Below are positions 1-7,595 of a DNA stretch of 14,900 bases, one piece after another. The first letter of the stretch is position 1, and every line of letters starts with the position of its first letter. The translations under genes and the position numbers were made by a program. The notes under the pieces are model-generated. The model had not been told where the DNA came from. It ran no database searches and saw nothing but the letters and a program-made list of their open reading frames with translations. Source of the DNA: JAFHCF01 sp048497495 (lineage in GTDB: Bacteria; Pseudomonadota; Alphaproteobacteria; Rhizobiales; Ancalomicrobiaceae); assembly GCA_048497495.1 (NCBI GenBank), contig JAFHCF010000226.1, positions 1 through 14,900 on the forward strand. The letters are read 5' to 3'.

Positions 1-24
1 CGGAACCGAGAGACCGGAAGGTCG

Positions 25-53
25 ACCGGGGTGGCAAGCCGCGCCACCCCGGT
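25..53 (-). terminator. Hairpin downstream of the cupin gene, possible terminator
   Basis: A perfect 11-base inverted repeat (ACCGGGGTGGC at 25-35, GCCACCCCGGT at 43-53) encloses a 7-base loop and begins 24 bases beyond the cupin stop. The stem is strong, but no clear T-run follows it on the minus strand. It could be a terminator, a transcript-stabilising hairpin, or the end of a convergent gene outside the window. Confidence 0.45.
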
Positions 54-76
54 GGTTCGACCGACGTGGAATGGGC

Positions 77-556
77 TCACCCGTGTTTATCGGGCACGTG
101 TTTCGGCTGTACCGACCAAGCCGCGGGCTCGTCGTCTTTGTCCGCTTCGGCCACCGCCGCGGTCGCCTGCACCTTGCCGGGCTTGTGGTGGGCGGGCGCG
201 TAGACCGTATAGACCTGCATCGGTGTCGCCCCGATATTGGTGATGTTGTGCCAGGTCCCGGCCGGTACGAGGATGCACCAACCGTCGGAAACTTCCTCAT
301 CGAAAGTTAGTTCGTCCTTCGCGGCGCCCATCTGCACTCGGCCGCTGCCGGCGTCGAGGCGCAGGAACTGGTCGGTCTCCGGATGCGCCTCGAGACCGAT
401 GTCACTCCCGGCGGGGATCGACATCAGCGTCACCTGCAGATAGCGCCCGCTCCAGGCCACCGAACGGTAATTCGTATTTCCCTTCGTCGCGCGTTCGATG
501 TCGAACGCTTGCGGCTTCGGCCCAATGTCTTTGATCTCGTCGGCAGCGCTGCTCAT
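77..556 (-). CDS. Small single-domain cupin protein
   Basis: This encodes a 159-residue protein with one cupin beta-barrel and no signal peptide, so it is probably cytoplasmic. Cupin motif 1 lies around residues 54-71 (GLEAHPETDQFLRLDAGSG), with likely metal ligands H58, E60 and perhaps Q63. Motif 2 lies at 98-106 (VPAGTWHNI) and supplies H103. The C-terminal 35 residues are charged, low in complexity and probably disordered. The start at 556 is preceded by a good ribosome site (GAGGAGAT, about 6 bases upstream on the minus strand). The HPETDQF type is common among small cupins of proteobacteria, mostly without a known substrate, so no reaction is assigned. The gene stands alone and points away from the large operon, with about 600 bases between their starts. 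Confidence 0.88.
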   Translation of the reverse strand: MSSAADEIKDIGPKPQAFDIERATKGNTNYRSVAWSGRYLQVTLMSIPAGSDIGLEAHPETDQFLRLDAGSGRVQMGAAKDELTFDEEVSDGWCILVPAGTWHNITNIGATPMQVYTVYAPAHHKPGKVQATAAVAEADKDDEPAAWSVQPKHVPDKHG

Positions 557-599
557 GACCGATCTCCTCGAGGTTGCCGCGATACTGCACTTCGTCGCA

Positions 600-612
600 T
601 TGCCCCCGGCAA
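600..612. repeat. Short inverted repeat upstream of the cupin gene
   Basis: TTGCC at 600-604 and GGCAA at 608-612 form a perfect 5-base inverted repeat around CCC, 44 bases upstream of the cupin start. It is short enough to arise by chance. It is listed because a longer perfect repeat lies only 12 bases away. Confidence 0.25.
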
Positions 613-623
613 TCTGGTGCTCA

Positions 624-643
624 TCGCGATTGCAAAATCGCGA
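624..643. promoter_or_regulatory. Perfect 8+4+8 inverted repeat, candidate operator of the cupin gene
   Basis: TCGCGATT (624-631) and AATCGCGA (636-643) are exact reverse complements around GCAA. The repeat lies 68-87 bases upstream of the cupin start codon, where a promoter-proximal operator would be expected. The size and symmetry fit a dimeric regulator site. No regulator is identified and no clear -35/-10 pair was found beside it. Confidence 0.4.
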
Positions 644-966
644 CAGCCATCGACGGCCGGTAGCTTCGGAAAATACCCAGCAGAACCGCCACCAACGCTC
701 GGAGCCGCGGGGACAAGGTCACGGGCTGCGAGGATCGCGTCAGGATGGCGAAGACGTCTTCGACCGCGCTCCGCCATGGGCTGGAGGTCGGCGTGACGTG
801 GAACCTCGGCGGAGATGAGTCGACGCGGCTCGCGAGGCGCTCGCCCGACGCGAAATCGTCCGTACTTTCCATCAGTCCGTATCGTCGCGGTGCAATTCCT
901 CGCGGCGGACCACCGATATGAATCGATACAGTCCGAGCCGATTTGATTCCGCTCAATCCACCTCGA

Positions 967-988
967 GAATATTCATATATTCGAATAT
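967..988. promoter_or_regulatory. AT-rich double palindrome, candidate promoter/operator of the Mbx-like operon
   Basis: Two perfect palindromes lie two bases apart: GAATATTC (967-974) and ATATTCGAATAT (977-988). This is one of the most AT-rich patches in the GC-rich window, and it lies 163-184 bases upstream of the first operon gene. TATATT at 976-981 matches five of six bases of a -10 consensus, but no good -35 sits 17 bases before it. A TTGATT at 943-948 is too far from it (27 bases). The element may be an operator, a promoter, or both. Confidence 0.4.
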
Positions 989-1150
989 CAACCGACGCGG
1001 TCGGGGTGAAATCGTCGATGTGACGGACATACGTAGTCGCGACGACGTGAACGAGAGGGTCGATCCGACCCGCCCACGTACCTTTCGGCAAGACGCCACG
1101 ACGTCTGCCGGTGGCGATGGCGAACGGGGTCGAACGTAGAGAATCCAATC

Positions 1151-1663
1151 ATGAATGCCATGCCGATCGGTCGGATACGCAACGCCGTCGCGTTGTTCGT
1201 CGTCCTGATGCTCTTTTGGGTCATGCTCAATGGCTCGCTCGCGAACGACGTGCTGATCGTCGGTGTCGCGGCATCCGCGCTCATCGCGTTGCTCTACTCG
1301 GACGGCCTGTCCTTCATCACCGAGGCCCGGTTCACGCCGAGGGCGGCCGTCGCCACCCTCGGCTATTTCGCCTATTTCCTGACGGAACTGGTGAAGTCGA
1401 ACCTGCACATCGCCGCCGTCGTGCTCTCCCCCGCGCTGCCCGTCGAGCCCGGCATCGTCAGGGTCCATACCCGGCTGAAGAGTCGGATGGGCCGGTTGCT
1501 GCTCGCCAATTCCATCACCCTGACGCCCGGAACGCTCACCGTCGAGATCGAGGGCGAGTGGCTCTGGGTGCATTGGGTGACGATGGAGGCGGTGGATCAG
1601 GAAGAAGCGACGAGGCGAATCGTCGCCGGCTTCGAACGCTATCTGGAGGTGATGTATGGCTGA
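1151..1663 (+). CDS. mnhE: MrpE/MnhE-family subunit (MbhA/MbxA-like)
   Basis: This encodes a 170-residue membrane protein of the Na+/H+ antiporter MnhE family, first gene of the 13-gene operon. Hydrophobic segments are at about residues 12-28 and 33-50, with another at 68-94. The family signature NSITLTPGTLTV lies at 120-131, followed by a cytoplasmic domain. In Mrp antiporters and in archaeal Mbh/Mbx/Mbs complexes this subunit belongs to the ion-translocating membrane module. ATG 1151 gives the usual family length; ATG 1160 is an alternative, and neither has a strong ribosome site. The end overlaps the next gene by 8 bases. The neighbourhood (NuoB/C/D/H-like genes downstream) shows it is part of a redox-linked complex rather than a free Mrp antiporter. 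Confidence 0.9.
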   Translation: MNAMPIGRIRNAVALFVVLMLFWVMLNGSLANDVLIVGVAASALIALLYSDGLSFITEARFTPRAAVATLGYFAYFLTELVKSNLHIAAVVLSPALPVEPGIVRVHTRLKSRMGRLLLANSITLTPGTLTVEIEGEWLWVHWVTMEAVDQEEATRRIVAGFERYLEVMYG

Positions 1664-1916
1664 GGCGCTGATCGAATTCGCCGCCTTACTGGCCGGACTG
1701 GCCTTCGTTCTGGCGATCGTCCGATTCGTCCTCGGACCGCGCAGCTTCGACCGGGTCGTCGCCTTCGACGTCATGACCGTGGTCGCGATCACCGGCATCG
1801 TGCTCACCGCCCTCGTCGAGGAGCGGGCCATCTATCTCGACGTGGCGCTGGTCTACGCGCTGATGTCCTTCCTCGGCGTCATCGTCGTCGCCCGCTATCT
1901 CGAAAGGGGCCTGTGA
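1656..1916 (+). CDS. mnhF: MrpF/MnhF-family subunit (MbhB/MbxB-like)
   Basis: This is an 86-residue, three-helix membrane protein of the MrpF/PhaF family. The hallmark GPRSFDRVVAFD lies at residues 27-38 after the first helix, with two further helices at about 40-55 and 62-80. Length and layout match the family. It overlaps mnhE by 8 bases and its TGA shares one base with the next start (TGATG), which indicates translational coupling. In Mrp and Mbh-type complexes it packs with the E and G subunits in the sodium/proton translocation module. Assignment to an Mbx-like redox complex comes from operon context, not from this sequence alone. Confidence 0.92.
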   Translation: MAEALIEFAALLAGLAFVLAIVRFVLGPRSFDRVVAFDVMTVVAITGIVLTALVEERAIYLDVALVYALMSFLGVIVVARYLERGL

Positions 1917-2254
1917 TGGAGACGGCGCTCGATCTGATCGGTGGCCTGCTGCTCGTCGCCGGCACCTCGTTTCTGTTGTTGGGGGGGCTCGGGCTGATCC
2001 GCATGCCCGATCTCTACAATCGCATCCAGGCCGGCACCAAGGCCACCACGCTCGGCACACTGCTGACGCTGGCCGGGGCGGGCTGCCTGCACCCCGACTG
2101 GGCCGTGAAACTGCTGCTGATCGGCCTGTTCCTGCTGTTCACCAACCCGCTGTCGTCGCAGGTCCTGGCGCGCGCCGCGCATCGCTCGAGCGTCGCCGTC
2201 ACCCCCGCCACCGCCGTCGACCTGCTCGACGAGGAGAAGGGAGAAGACGCATGA
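1916..2254 (+). CDS. mnhG: MrpG/MnhG-family subunit (MbhC/MbxC-like)
   Basis: This encodes a 112-residue membrane protein with three helices and a charged C-terminal tail ending in DEEKGEDA. The MrpG signature RMPDLYNRIQAGTKA begins at residue 29. ATG 1916 is preferred because the AAAGGGG ribosome site lies about 7 bases upstream and the start overlaps the previous stop as TGATG. A GTG three bases earlier is also possible. The stop overlaps the next gene by ATGA. Together with MnhE and MnhF it forms the first block of the membrane arm, in the order seen in Mrp-containing archaeal Mbh/Mbx complexes. Confidence 0.92.
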   Translation: METALDLIGGLLLVAGTSFLLLGGLGLIRMPDLYNRIQAGTKATTLGTLLTLAGAGCLHPDWAVKLLLIGLFLLFTNPLSSQVLARAAHRSSVAVTPATAVDLLDEEKGEDA

Positions 2255-2505
2255 GCGCCCTCTTGCCGGCCATGGGCCTGCTGTTGGCGGCGGCCATGCT
2301 CGTCGCCGCCGTCCTCTCCATTCTCACCCGCAGTCTGCCCCTCGCCATTCTGGCCGCGGGCGGCGTGAGCCTCTTCACATCGATCATGTTCCTGTTGTTG
2401 GCGGCGCCCGACGTGGCGATGACGGAAGCCGCGATCGGCAGTGGCCTCACCACGTCCCTGTTCTTCTTCGTGCTCGGGCGCGTCCGGGAGAAAGACAATG
2501 GTTAG
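2251..2505 (+). CDS. MbhD-like (DUF4040) subunit, equivalent to part of the MrpA C-terminal region
   Basis: This is an 84-residue membrane protein with three helices (about 4-25, 29-51 and 62-77). APDVAMTEAAIG at residues 52-63 is the signature of the DUF4040/MbhD family, which corresponds to a segment near the C-terminus of MrpA and is related to NuoJ. E59 within it is a conserved acidic membrane residue of the family, thought to matter for ion transfer. It starts with ATGA overlapping mnhG and overlaps the next gene by 8 bases. In a full Mrp operon this segment would be part of the long MrpA protein. Its existence as a separate small gene is typical of Mbh/Mbx-type complexes. Confidence 0.88.
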   Translation: MSALLPAMGLLLAAAMLVAAVLSILTRSLPLAILAAGGVSLFTSIMFLLLAAPDVAMTEAAIGSGLTTSLFFFVLGRVREKDNG

Positions 2506-3199
2506 GCGTCTCACGGCCCTCCTTCTGCTGGCGGGGCTGGCGCTCATGTTCGCGACCCTCACCCTCGGCTACCAGCCGGATGCGGTGCTCAATCGAACCG
2601 CGCTCTACTACGCCGAACACACGGCGGCGGACCTCGGCGCGCAGAACGTCGTCACCGCCATCGTCGTCACCTATCGCGGCCTCGACACCCTGGGCGAGGT
2701 CACGGTGCTGTTCCTGACCGCGGCGATCATCGGGTTGATCCTGGCCACGGGCCGTGCCGAGGACGGCGCTCGCCGGCGTCACTTCCCGCCCACGGGTGAA
2801 CTCCTGCACACCGGCAGCCGGCTGCTGGTGCCCTTGATCCTGCTGTCCGGCGTCTATGTCTTCGTCAATGGCCACCTGACCCCCGGCGGCGGTTTCCAGG
2901 GCGGCGCCATTCTCGCCTCGGCCGCGCTTCTCTTGCTGCTGACCGACCCGCTGCACCGCTTCGCTCACCGATTGATCGGGGCGGTCGAGGCCGTGTCGGG
3001 CTTCGCCTATGTCGCCATCGGCCTGCTCGGTCTCGCCCATGCCGGCGGCTTCCTCGACAACCGCTTCTTGCCGCTCGGCGACTTCGGCACCCTGTTCTCG
3101 GCCGGGGCGATCCCCGTCATCTACACGCTGATCGGCCTCAAGGTCGGCTCCGAGTTCAGTTCCATCCTGGCCAGTCTGGCGAAAGCGGAGAAGTCGTGA
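2498..3199 (+). CDS. Fused MbhE-like and MrpB/MnhB (MbhF-like) subunit
   Basis: This encodes a 233-residue membrane protein with two parts. Residues 1-85 match the MbhE/MrpA-tail family, with the marker RGLDTLGE at 60-67. Residues 105-233 match MrpB/MnhB, with GHLTPGGGFQGG at 125-136 followed by three helices. The ATG at 2498 was chosen over an in-frame ATG at 2441 because GGGAGAAAG lies just upstream and the N-terminus then becomes a proper first helix; the extra 19 residues would lie wholly inside the preceding gene. It overlaps that gene by 8 bases, and its TGA shares one base with the next ATG. MbhE and MbhF are separate in archaeal Mbh as I recall, so the joined form resembles the Mbx/Mbs arrangement. 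Confidence 0.88.
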   Translation: MVRRLTALLLLAGLALMFATLTLGYQPDAVLNRTALYYAEHTAADLGAQNVVTAIVVTYRGLDTLGEVTVLFLTAAIIGLILATGRAEDGARRRHFPPTGELLHTGSRLLVPLILLSGVYVFVNGHLTPGGGFQGGAILASAALLLLLTDPLHRFAHRLIGAVEAVSGFAYVAIGLLGLAHAGGFLDNRFLPLGDFGTLFSAGAIPVIYTLIGLKVGSEFSSILASLAKAEKS

Positions 3200-3555
3200 T
3201 GGTCACGATCGCCCTCATCACCGGTTTCACGCTGATCCTCGCCGGGCTCTATGGCGCGCTGACCAACCGCAACATCCTGCGGATGATCATCGCCTTCACC
3301 ATCGCCGACGCGGGCGTCAACCTGGTGCTGGTGGCCGTCGGCCACATGCCGGGTCGCAAGGCGCCGATTCTCGATGCCGCGATGCCGGCCGCCGATGCCG
3401 TGCGAGGGATCATCGATCCGCTGCCGCAGGCGCTCGTGCTCACCGCCATCGTCATCGGTCTCGGCGTCACCGCCCTGATGCTCGCCTATGCCTACCGGCT
3501 CTACGTCTCCACGGGCTCGCTCGACATTTCGAAATTCACGGAGCTGAAATGGTGA
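3199..3555 (+). CDS. mnhC: MrpC/MnhC subunit (NuoK-like, MbhG/MbxG-like)
   Basis: This is a 118-residue, three-helix protein of the MrpC/NuoK family. Helix 1 is at about residues 4-21, helix 2 at 28-48 and helix 3 at 80-100. The MrpC signature DPLPQALVLTAIVIG lies at 73-87. ATG 3199 overlaps the previous stop (TGATG) and has GCGGAGAAG upstream; a GTG three bases earlier is less likely. The stop overlaps the next gene by 7 bases. In Mrp and Mbh complexes this subunit sits beside the large antiporter-like protein and is part of the ion pathway, like NuoK in complex I. The inter-helix 2-3 loop is longer than in NuoK, as usual for MrpC. Confidence 0.93.
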   Translation: MVTIALITGFTLILAGLYGALTNRNILRMIIAFTIADAGVNLVLVAVGHMPGRKAPILDAAMPAADAVRGIIDPLPQALVLTAIVIGLGVTALMLAYAYRLYVSTGSLDISKFTELKW

Positions 3556-6500
3556 GCCCCCTCCTCATCTTGGCCGTAGGGCTGGGCGCGGCGTTCCTCA
3601 TGGGGCTGCTGGGCGCCGGCGCCCGTCGTCTCGCCTACGCGGTGACGCTCGCGGCTCTCCTCGCCATGAACGCCATCGGCGGTGTCTGGCTGTGGTCCTT
3701 CCTGTTCGACGGCGCGACCGCCATCACCATCATGACCGCCGGGGCGCCGCCGCCCTTCGCCATCAGCCTGCGCATGGGGCTGCCCGAGGCCGCCCTGGTC
3801 GAGATCGTCTGTCTCACTGGGCTGCTCTCGGCGGTGTTCATGCAGGATGCCCTTCTGCGGCTCGGGCAGCGCGCCATGGCGGTGTTCCTCATCGCCATCA
3901 TGGCGCTCTGCGGCATCATCCTGACGCGCGACGTCTTCAACCTGTTCGTCTTCTTCGAGCTGATGGTCATCGCCACCGGCGGTCTCGTGCTGCTGTCCGA
4001 CGATCGACGGGCGCTGGCCGCGGGCTTCAAGTATCTCGTGGTGTCGCAAGTTGCGTCGATGCTGATGCTGATCGGCATCATCTTCGTCTATCACGCCACC
4101 GGCAGCCTCAACATCGACGACATGACCGGCGCGCCGATCGCGCTGGCGCGAGGCGGGGCGGGGCTCGCCTTCTTCCTGCTGCTCGTCGCCCTGGTGATCG
4201 AGTTGAAGCCGTTCCCGGCCAATGGCTGGGCACTCGACATCTACGAGTCGGCGCATCCCGGCTTCGCGGCGATCTTCTCGGCGGCCTCCGGCACGGCGGC
4301 GCTCTACGCCGTCGACAAGGTGATCGGCATCGGCGGAGCGCCGTGGCTGCCGGTGGCGACGGCGATCGGCCTCGTCACCTTCGTCGGGGCCAACCTCGTC
4401 GCGCTGTCGCAGACCAACGATCGCCGGTTGCTCGGCTATTCCTCGGTGGCGCAGATCGGTCTCGTCCTCACGGTGATCGGGCTGCGCGATCTCCTCGGCG
4501 ACCGCTATCTGGCGGTCGCCGGCGGCATCCTCGTGGCGCATGCCATCGCCAAGGCCGGTCTGTTCTGGCTCTCCGGCCTCGTCGAGGGCCGCGACCTGAC
4601 GTCCTGGGCGGCCCTGCGCCGCCAGCCGCTGCTGGTCTTCGCCTTCGCCACCTTCGTCGCGATGTTGGCCGGCCTGCCGCCGTTCCCCGGCTTCTATGCC
4701 AAGTGGGAACTCGTGCATGGGCTGATGGCCGGAGGCCAGCCGACGATCGTCGCGCTGATCCTGATCGGCGCGCTGTTCGAGGCGGGCAATCTGTTCCGCT
4801 GGTTCGGCAAGGCGCTCAAGGCGCCGCTGCCGGAGCAGACGAACGCCCTACCGGTCGAGCGGGTGGTCGTCGTCATGATCGCCGCCCTCGGCGCCTGGGT
4901 CGCCGGCTACGCCTGGGGCGAGACCTCGCGCTACGGCAACATTCTGACGGCGGCGCCGCTCCTGTTCGCGCTCGTCTTCCTGGCGCTCGACTGGCTGCCG
5001 GCGCGGATCAAGAACACCGTGGCGATCCTCGGCCTCGTCGTGGGATTCTACCTCGGCCATCCCCATTTCGATCCGCTGCAGATGATCTTCGCCGCGATCG
5101 TCCTCATCGGCGGCGCGGTGATCTTCATCGCCAGCTACGCCTTCGCCGACGGCCGGCGGATCGGCTTCTATCCGTCGGCGATGCTGATGTACGCGGGCCT
5201 GGCGATGTTGATCGTCGCCAAGGACACCTTCGGCTTCTTCGCGGCTTGGGAAATCCTGACCGTCGGCTCCTATTTCCTGATCCTGCGCGGCAAGAACTCG
5301 GAGCCGCACGCGCTCTCCTACGTCGTGTTCTCGCTCGGCGGCGCCTTCGCCATCCTCGCGGGCTTCGGGCTCGCCGCCCAGACGACGGAGATCTTTCCGA
5401 TCGAAGGCCTGAAGCAGGTCGCGCCGGCGTTCGCGCCCTGGGTCTTCGTCCTGCTCGCCCTCGGTTTCATGACCAAGACGGCGTCGATCGGCCTGCACAT
5501 CTGGCTGCCCGGCGCTCATGCCGAGGCCGAGACCGACGTCTCGCCGATGGTCTCCGGCATCCTGCTGAAGGCGGGGCTGTTCGGCCTCTTCATGCTGCTC
5601 ATGAACATGGGCCGGCAGTCCCTCTACGGGATCGAGCTCACCTACGTGATGCTGTGGATCGGGGCGGGATCGGCGCTGCTCGGCAATCTGATGGCGGTGT
5701 TCCAGGAGGACGCCAAGCGGCTTCTCGCCTACTCCTCCATCGGTCAGATGGGTTACGCGGTGTTCGGCCTTGCCCTGATGAACAATCTCGGCTGGCTGAT
5801 GGCGCTGATGTTCGTGATCAATCACTACATCTACAAGTCGTCGCTGTTCCTGTCGATCGGCGGCGTCGCCAAGCGCACCGGCACCCGTGACATGTATCGG
5901 ATGGGCGGGCTCATCACGTTGATGCCGCTCACCTTCGTCGCGGTTCTCGTCGGCATCATCGCCATGTCGGGCGTGCCGCCGCTCTCCGGTTTCGGCGGCC
6001 GGTGGATCTTCTACAACGCGATCATGGACAGCCAGGCGCGTCTGCCGATGGTGGTGGTCTTCCTGTCCGGTCCGATCGCCTTCCTCTACCTGTTCCGACT
6101 GATCCACACGGTCTTCCTCGGCCAGTTGAAGGATGAGCATCGCCGGATCAGGGAAGCGCCCGTCTGGCTGATCATTCCGCAGATGATGTATGTGGTCTTC
6201 CTGATCGGCTTCGCTCTGTTCCCGGGTCTGGCGTTGCGCCGGGTCGACGACTTCATCACCCGGTTCATGCCCGAACACGGGCTCGACTGGGAAGGCCTGA
6301 CGATCACCAGCCCCTACGGCTACTGGAACCCGGTGGCGATCATGGCCGTCATCGCGGTGATCTTCGTGACGTTGTTCACGTGGCTCTTGTTCCTCAATCA
6401 CCGAGCCCAGCCGGTCCGGCAGTTCAACATCGTCTTCTCCGGCGAGCGGCCCTTCCGGCCCGAGACCACCCATTTCGCCTGGGACTTCTTCGCCCCCTAC

Positions 6501-6680
6501 AGGCGGGCCCTCGGCTCCCTGACGGACCCCTGGTTCGAGCGTTTCTGGCAGGCGCAGACCGACGTGTTGCACGGGTTGGCCCGTTTCGCCCGCCGCTTCT
6601 ATACCGGCGACGGCCAAGTCTACGCCTTGCAACTCGTGGGCTTCGTCGTGGTCGTCTATCTGTTGGCAATGGGGATGTGA
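3549..6680 (+). CDS. Double antiporter-like subunit: MrpD-type half fused to NuoN/NuoL-type half (MbxH-MbxH' like)
   Basis: This encodes a 1043-residue protein containing two complete antiporter-like (Proton_antipo_M) units. In the first (about 1-480) the transport glutamate is E137 (FFELM) and the lysine K220 (IELKPF), nearly the same numbering as the key pair of MrpD; LLGYSSVAQIG is at 294-304. In the second (about 490-1043) the pair is E568 (AWEILT) and K643 (MTKTAS), followed by HIWLPGAHAEAE, KRLLAYSSIGQMG and a helix with YIYKSSLF. The C-terminal 200 residues add a long extension and a final hydrophobic helix, like the lateral helix of NuoL/HyfB-type subunits. The frame is unbroken across the junction. 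Each half should form one ion channel, so one polypeptide would carry two. It overlaps mnhC by 7 bases and is followed after 2 bases by the NuoH-like gene. Confidence 0.9.
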   Translation: MVSPLLILAVGLGAAFLMGLLGAGARRLAYAVTLAALLAMNAIGGVWLWSFLFDGATAITIMTAGAPPPFAISLRMGLPEAALVEIVCLTGLLSAVFMQDALLRLGQRAMAVFLIAIMALCGIILTRDVFNLFVFFELMVIATGGLVLLSDDRRALAAGFKYLVVSQVASMLMLIGIIFVYHATGSLNIDDMTGAPIALARGGAGLAFFLLLVALVIELKPFPANGWALDIYESAHPGFAAIFSAASGTAALYAVDKVIGIGGAPWLPVATAIGLVTFVGANLVALSQTNDRRLLGYSSVAQIGLVLTVIGLRDLLGDRYLAVAGGILVAHAIAKAGLFWLSGLVEGRDLTSWAALRRQPLLVFAFATFVAMLAGLPPFPGFYAKWELVHGLMAGGQPTIVALILIGALFEAGNLFRWFGKALKAPLPEQTNALPVERVVVVMIAALGAWVAGYAWGETSRYGNILTAAPLLFALVFLALDWLPARIKNTVAILGLVVGFYLGHPHFDPLQMIFAAIVLIGGAVIFIASYAFADGRRIGFYPSAMLMYAGLAMLIVAKDTFGFFAAWEILTVGSYFLILRGKNSEPHALSYVVFSLGGAFAILAGFGLAAQTTEIFPIEGLKQVAPAFAPWVFVLLALGFMTKTASIGLHIWLPGAHAEAETDVSPMVSGILLKAGLFGLFMLLMNMGRQSLYGIELTYVMLWIGAGSALLGNLMAVFQEDAKRLLAYSSIGQMGYAVFGLALMNNLGWLMALMFVINHYIYKSSLFLSIGGVAKRTGTRDMYRMGGLITLMPLTFVAVLVGIIAMSGVPPLSGFGGRWIFYNAIMDSQARLPMVVVFLSGPIAFLYLFRLIHTVFLGQLKDEHRRIREAPVWLIIPQMMYVVFLIGFALFPGLALRRVDDFITRFMPEHGLDWEGLTITSPYGYWNPVAIMAVIAVIFVTLFTWLLFLNHRAQPVRQFNIVFSGERPFRPETTHFAWDFFAPYRRALGSLTDPWFERFWQAQTDVLHGLARFARRFYTGDGQVYALQLVGFVVVVYLLAMGM

Positions 6681-6682
6681 CC

Positions 6683-7588
6683 ATGACCTTCGAATGGATC
6701 AAAATTCCTTATGCCCTGCTGACGCTGTTCATCGTCCTCAACTACGGTCTGTTGCTGACCGCCCTGGTTCAGAAGATCGCGGCGCGGGCGGGGCGCCGTC
6801 ACGGCATCCCGATCTGGCAGAACTATATCGATCTACTGAAGAACTATGCTCTGCGCAGCCACATCACCCACGGCGTGATGTACTACCTCGGTCCGGTGTT
6901 CCGGTTGTCGGGTGGCATCGGACTGCTGCTCTTCGTGCCGAGCATCTACGGCTCCGAGATGTTCTCCAACCTGTCGTTCGCCGGCGATCTCATCCTGGCG
7001 CTCTACTTCATCTTCTTCGGCACTCTGGGCATGGCGCTGGGCGCCGGCGAGAGCGGGCACCCCCACGCGGCGATCGGCGTCAGCCGCGGCCTGTCGCAGG
7101 TCACGGCGGCGGAACTGCCGCTGGCGCTCGCCGTGTTCTCGGTGGCGCTGCAGTACCAGACGCTGTCGATCCACGACATCGTCGCCGCGCAGCAGGGCGG
7201 CATCGCGCACTGGACCCTGTTCACCAATCCGCTCGCGGTGACGGCCGCCATGCTCTCGTTCCTCGGTTCGATGATGCGGCCGCCGTTCGACGTCGTGCTG
7301 GCGCCGCAGGAGATCCCGATCGGCCCGCCGACCGAGTATCACTCGTCGTATCTCGCCCTGATGCAGACCAATCGGGCGATCTTCCCCGTCGCCAAGATGG
7401 TGATCTATATGAACATGTTCTTCGGCGGGGCGACGAATTGGCCGATCTTCTTCCTGAAGATCTTCCTGATCTACATGGTTTCGGCGCTGGTCGGCGTCGT
7501 TTTTCCGCGCTTCCGCGTCGAACAGTCGATCCGGTGGTTCCTGGTGTGGGCAGTGCCGGTCGGCGTGCTCGCCATCCTCGTCGTGTGA
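6683..7588 (+). CDS. NuoH/MbhM/HyfC-like membrane anchor subunit
   Basis: This is a 301-residue protein with about eight membrane helices, of the complex I subunit 1/formate hydrogenlyase subunit 4 family. GRRHGIPIWQNYIDLLK at 37-53 is the family's first cytoplasmic motif. The conserved acidic loop is at 199-221 (RPPFDVVLAPQEIP, then GPPTEYHS). The RPPFD and TEYHS elements match the complex I loop that lies under the active site. The subunit links the membrane antiporter arm to the Fe-S/catalytic subunits and carries the first part of the proton path. ATG 6683, two bases after the previous stop, gives the expected N-terminal helix; longer in-frame extensions would overlap the antiporter gene. 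The next gene follows after 7 bases. Confidence 0.93.
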   Translation: MTFEWIKIPYALLTLFIVLNYGLLLTALVQKIAARAGRRHGIPIWQNYIDLLKNYALRSHITHGVMYYLGPVFRLSGGIGLLLFVPSIYGSEMFSNLSFAGDLILALYFIFFGTLGMALGAGESGHPHAAIGVSRGLSQVTAAELPLALAVFSVALQYQTLSIHDIVAAQQGGIAHWTLFTNPLAVTAAMLSFLGSMMRPPFDVVLAPQEIPIGPPTEYHSSYLALMQTNRAIFPVAKMVIYMNMFFGGATNWPIFFLKIFLIYMVSALVGVVFPRFRVEQSIRWFLVWAVPVGVLAILVV

Positions 7589-7595
7589 GGCCGAA

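Larger units (their letters stand above)
557..1150. other. Long intergenic region without a convincing gene
   Basis: This stretch of 594 bases separates the cupin gene (minus) from the operon (plus) and should contain both promoters. Open frames cross it on both strands, but they have no family resemblance, no ribosome site and arginine/serine-rich content typical of out-of-frame GC-rich DNA. Structured elements within it are listed separately: inverted repeats at 600-612 and 624-643, and an AT-rich double palindrome at 967-988. The 5' leader of the operon would be long if transcription starts near 988. Confidence 0.7.

Noticed and set aside
621..1148. 175-codon minus-strand open frame in the cupin-operon intergenic region
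   Set aside because: It has no ribosome site, no family resemblance, arginine/serine-rich composition, and it runs through both palindromic elements.
1151..6680. Free-standing Mrp Na+/H+ antiporter operon
   Set aside because: The gene order and the split MrpA pieces (MbhD, MbhE) follow the Mbh/Mbx pattern, there is no full MrpA, and the NuoH/B/C/D-like genes follow after 2-7 bases.
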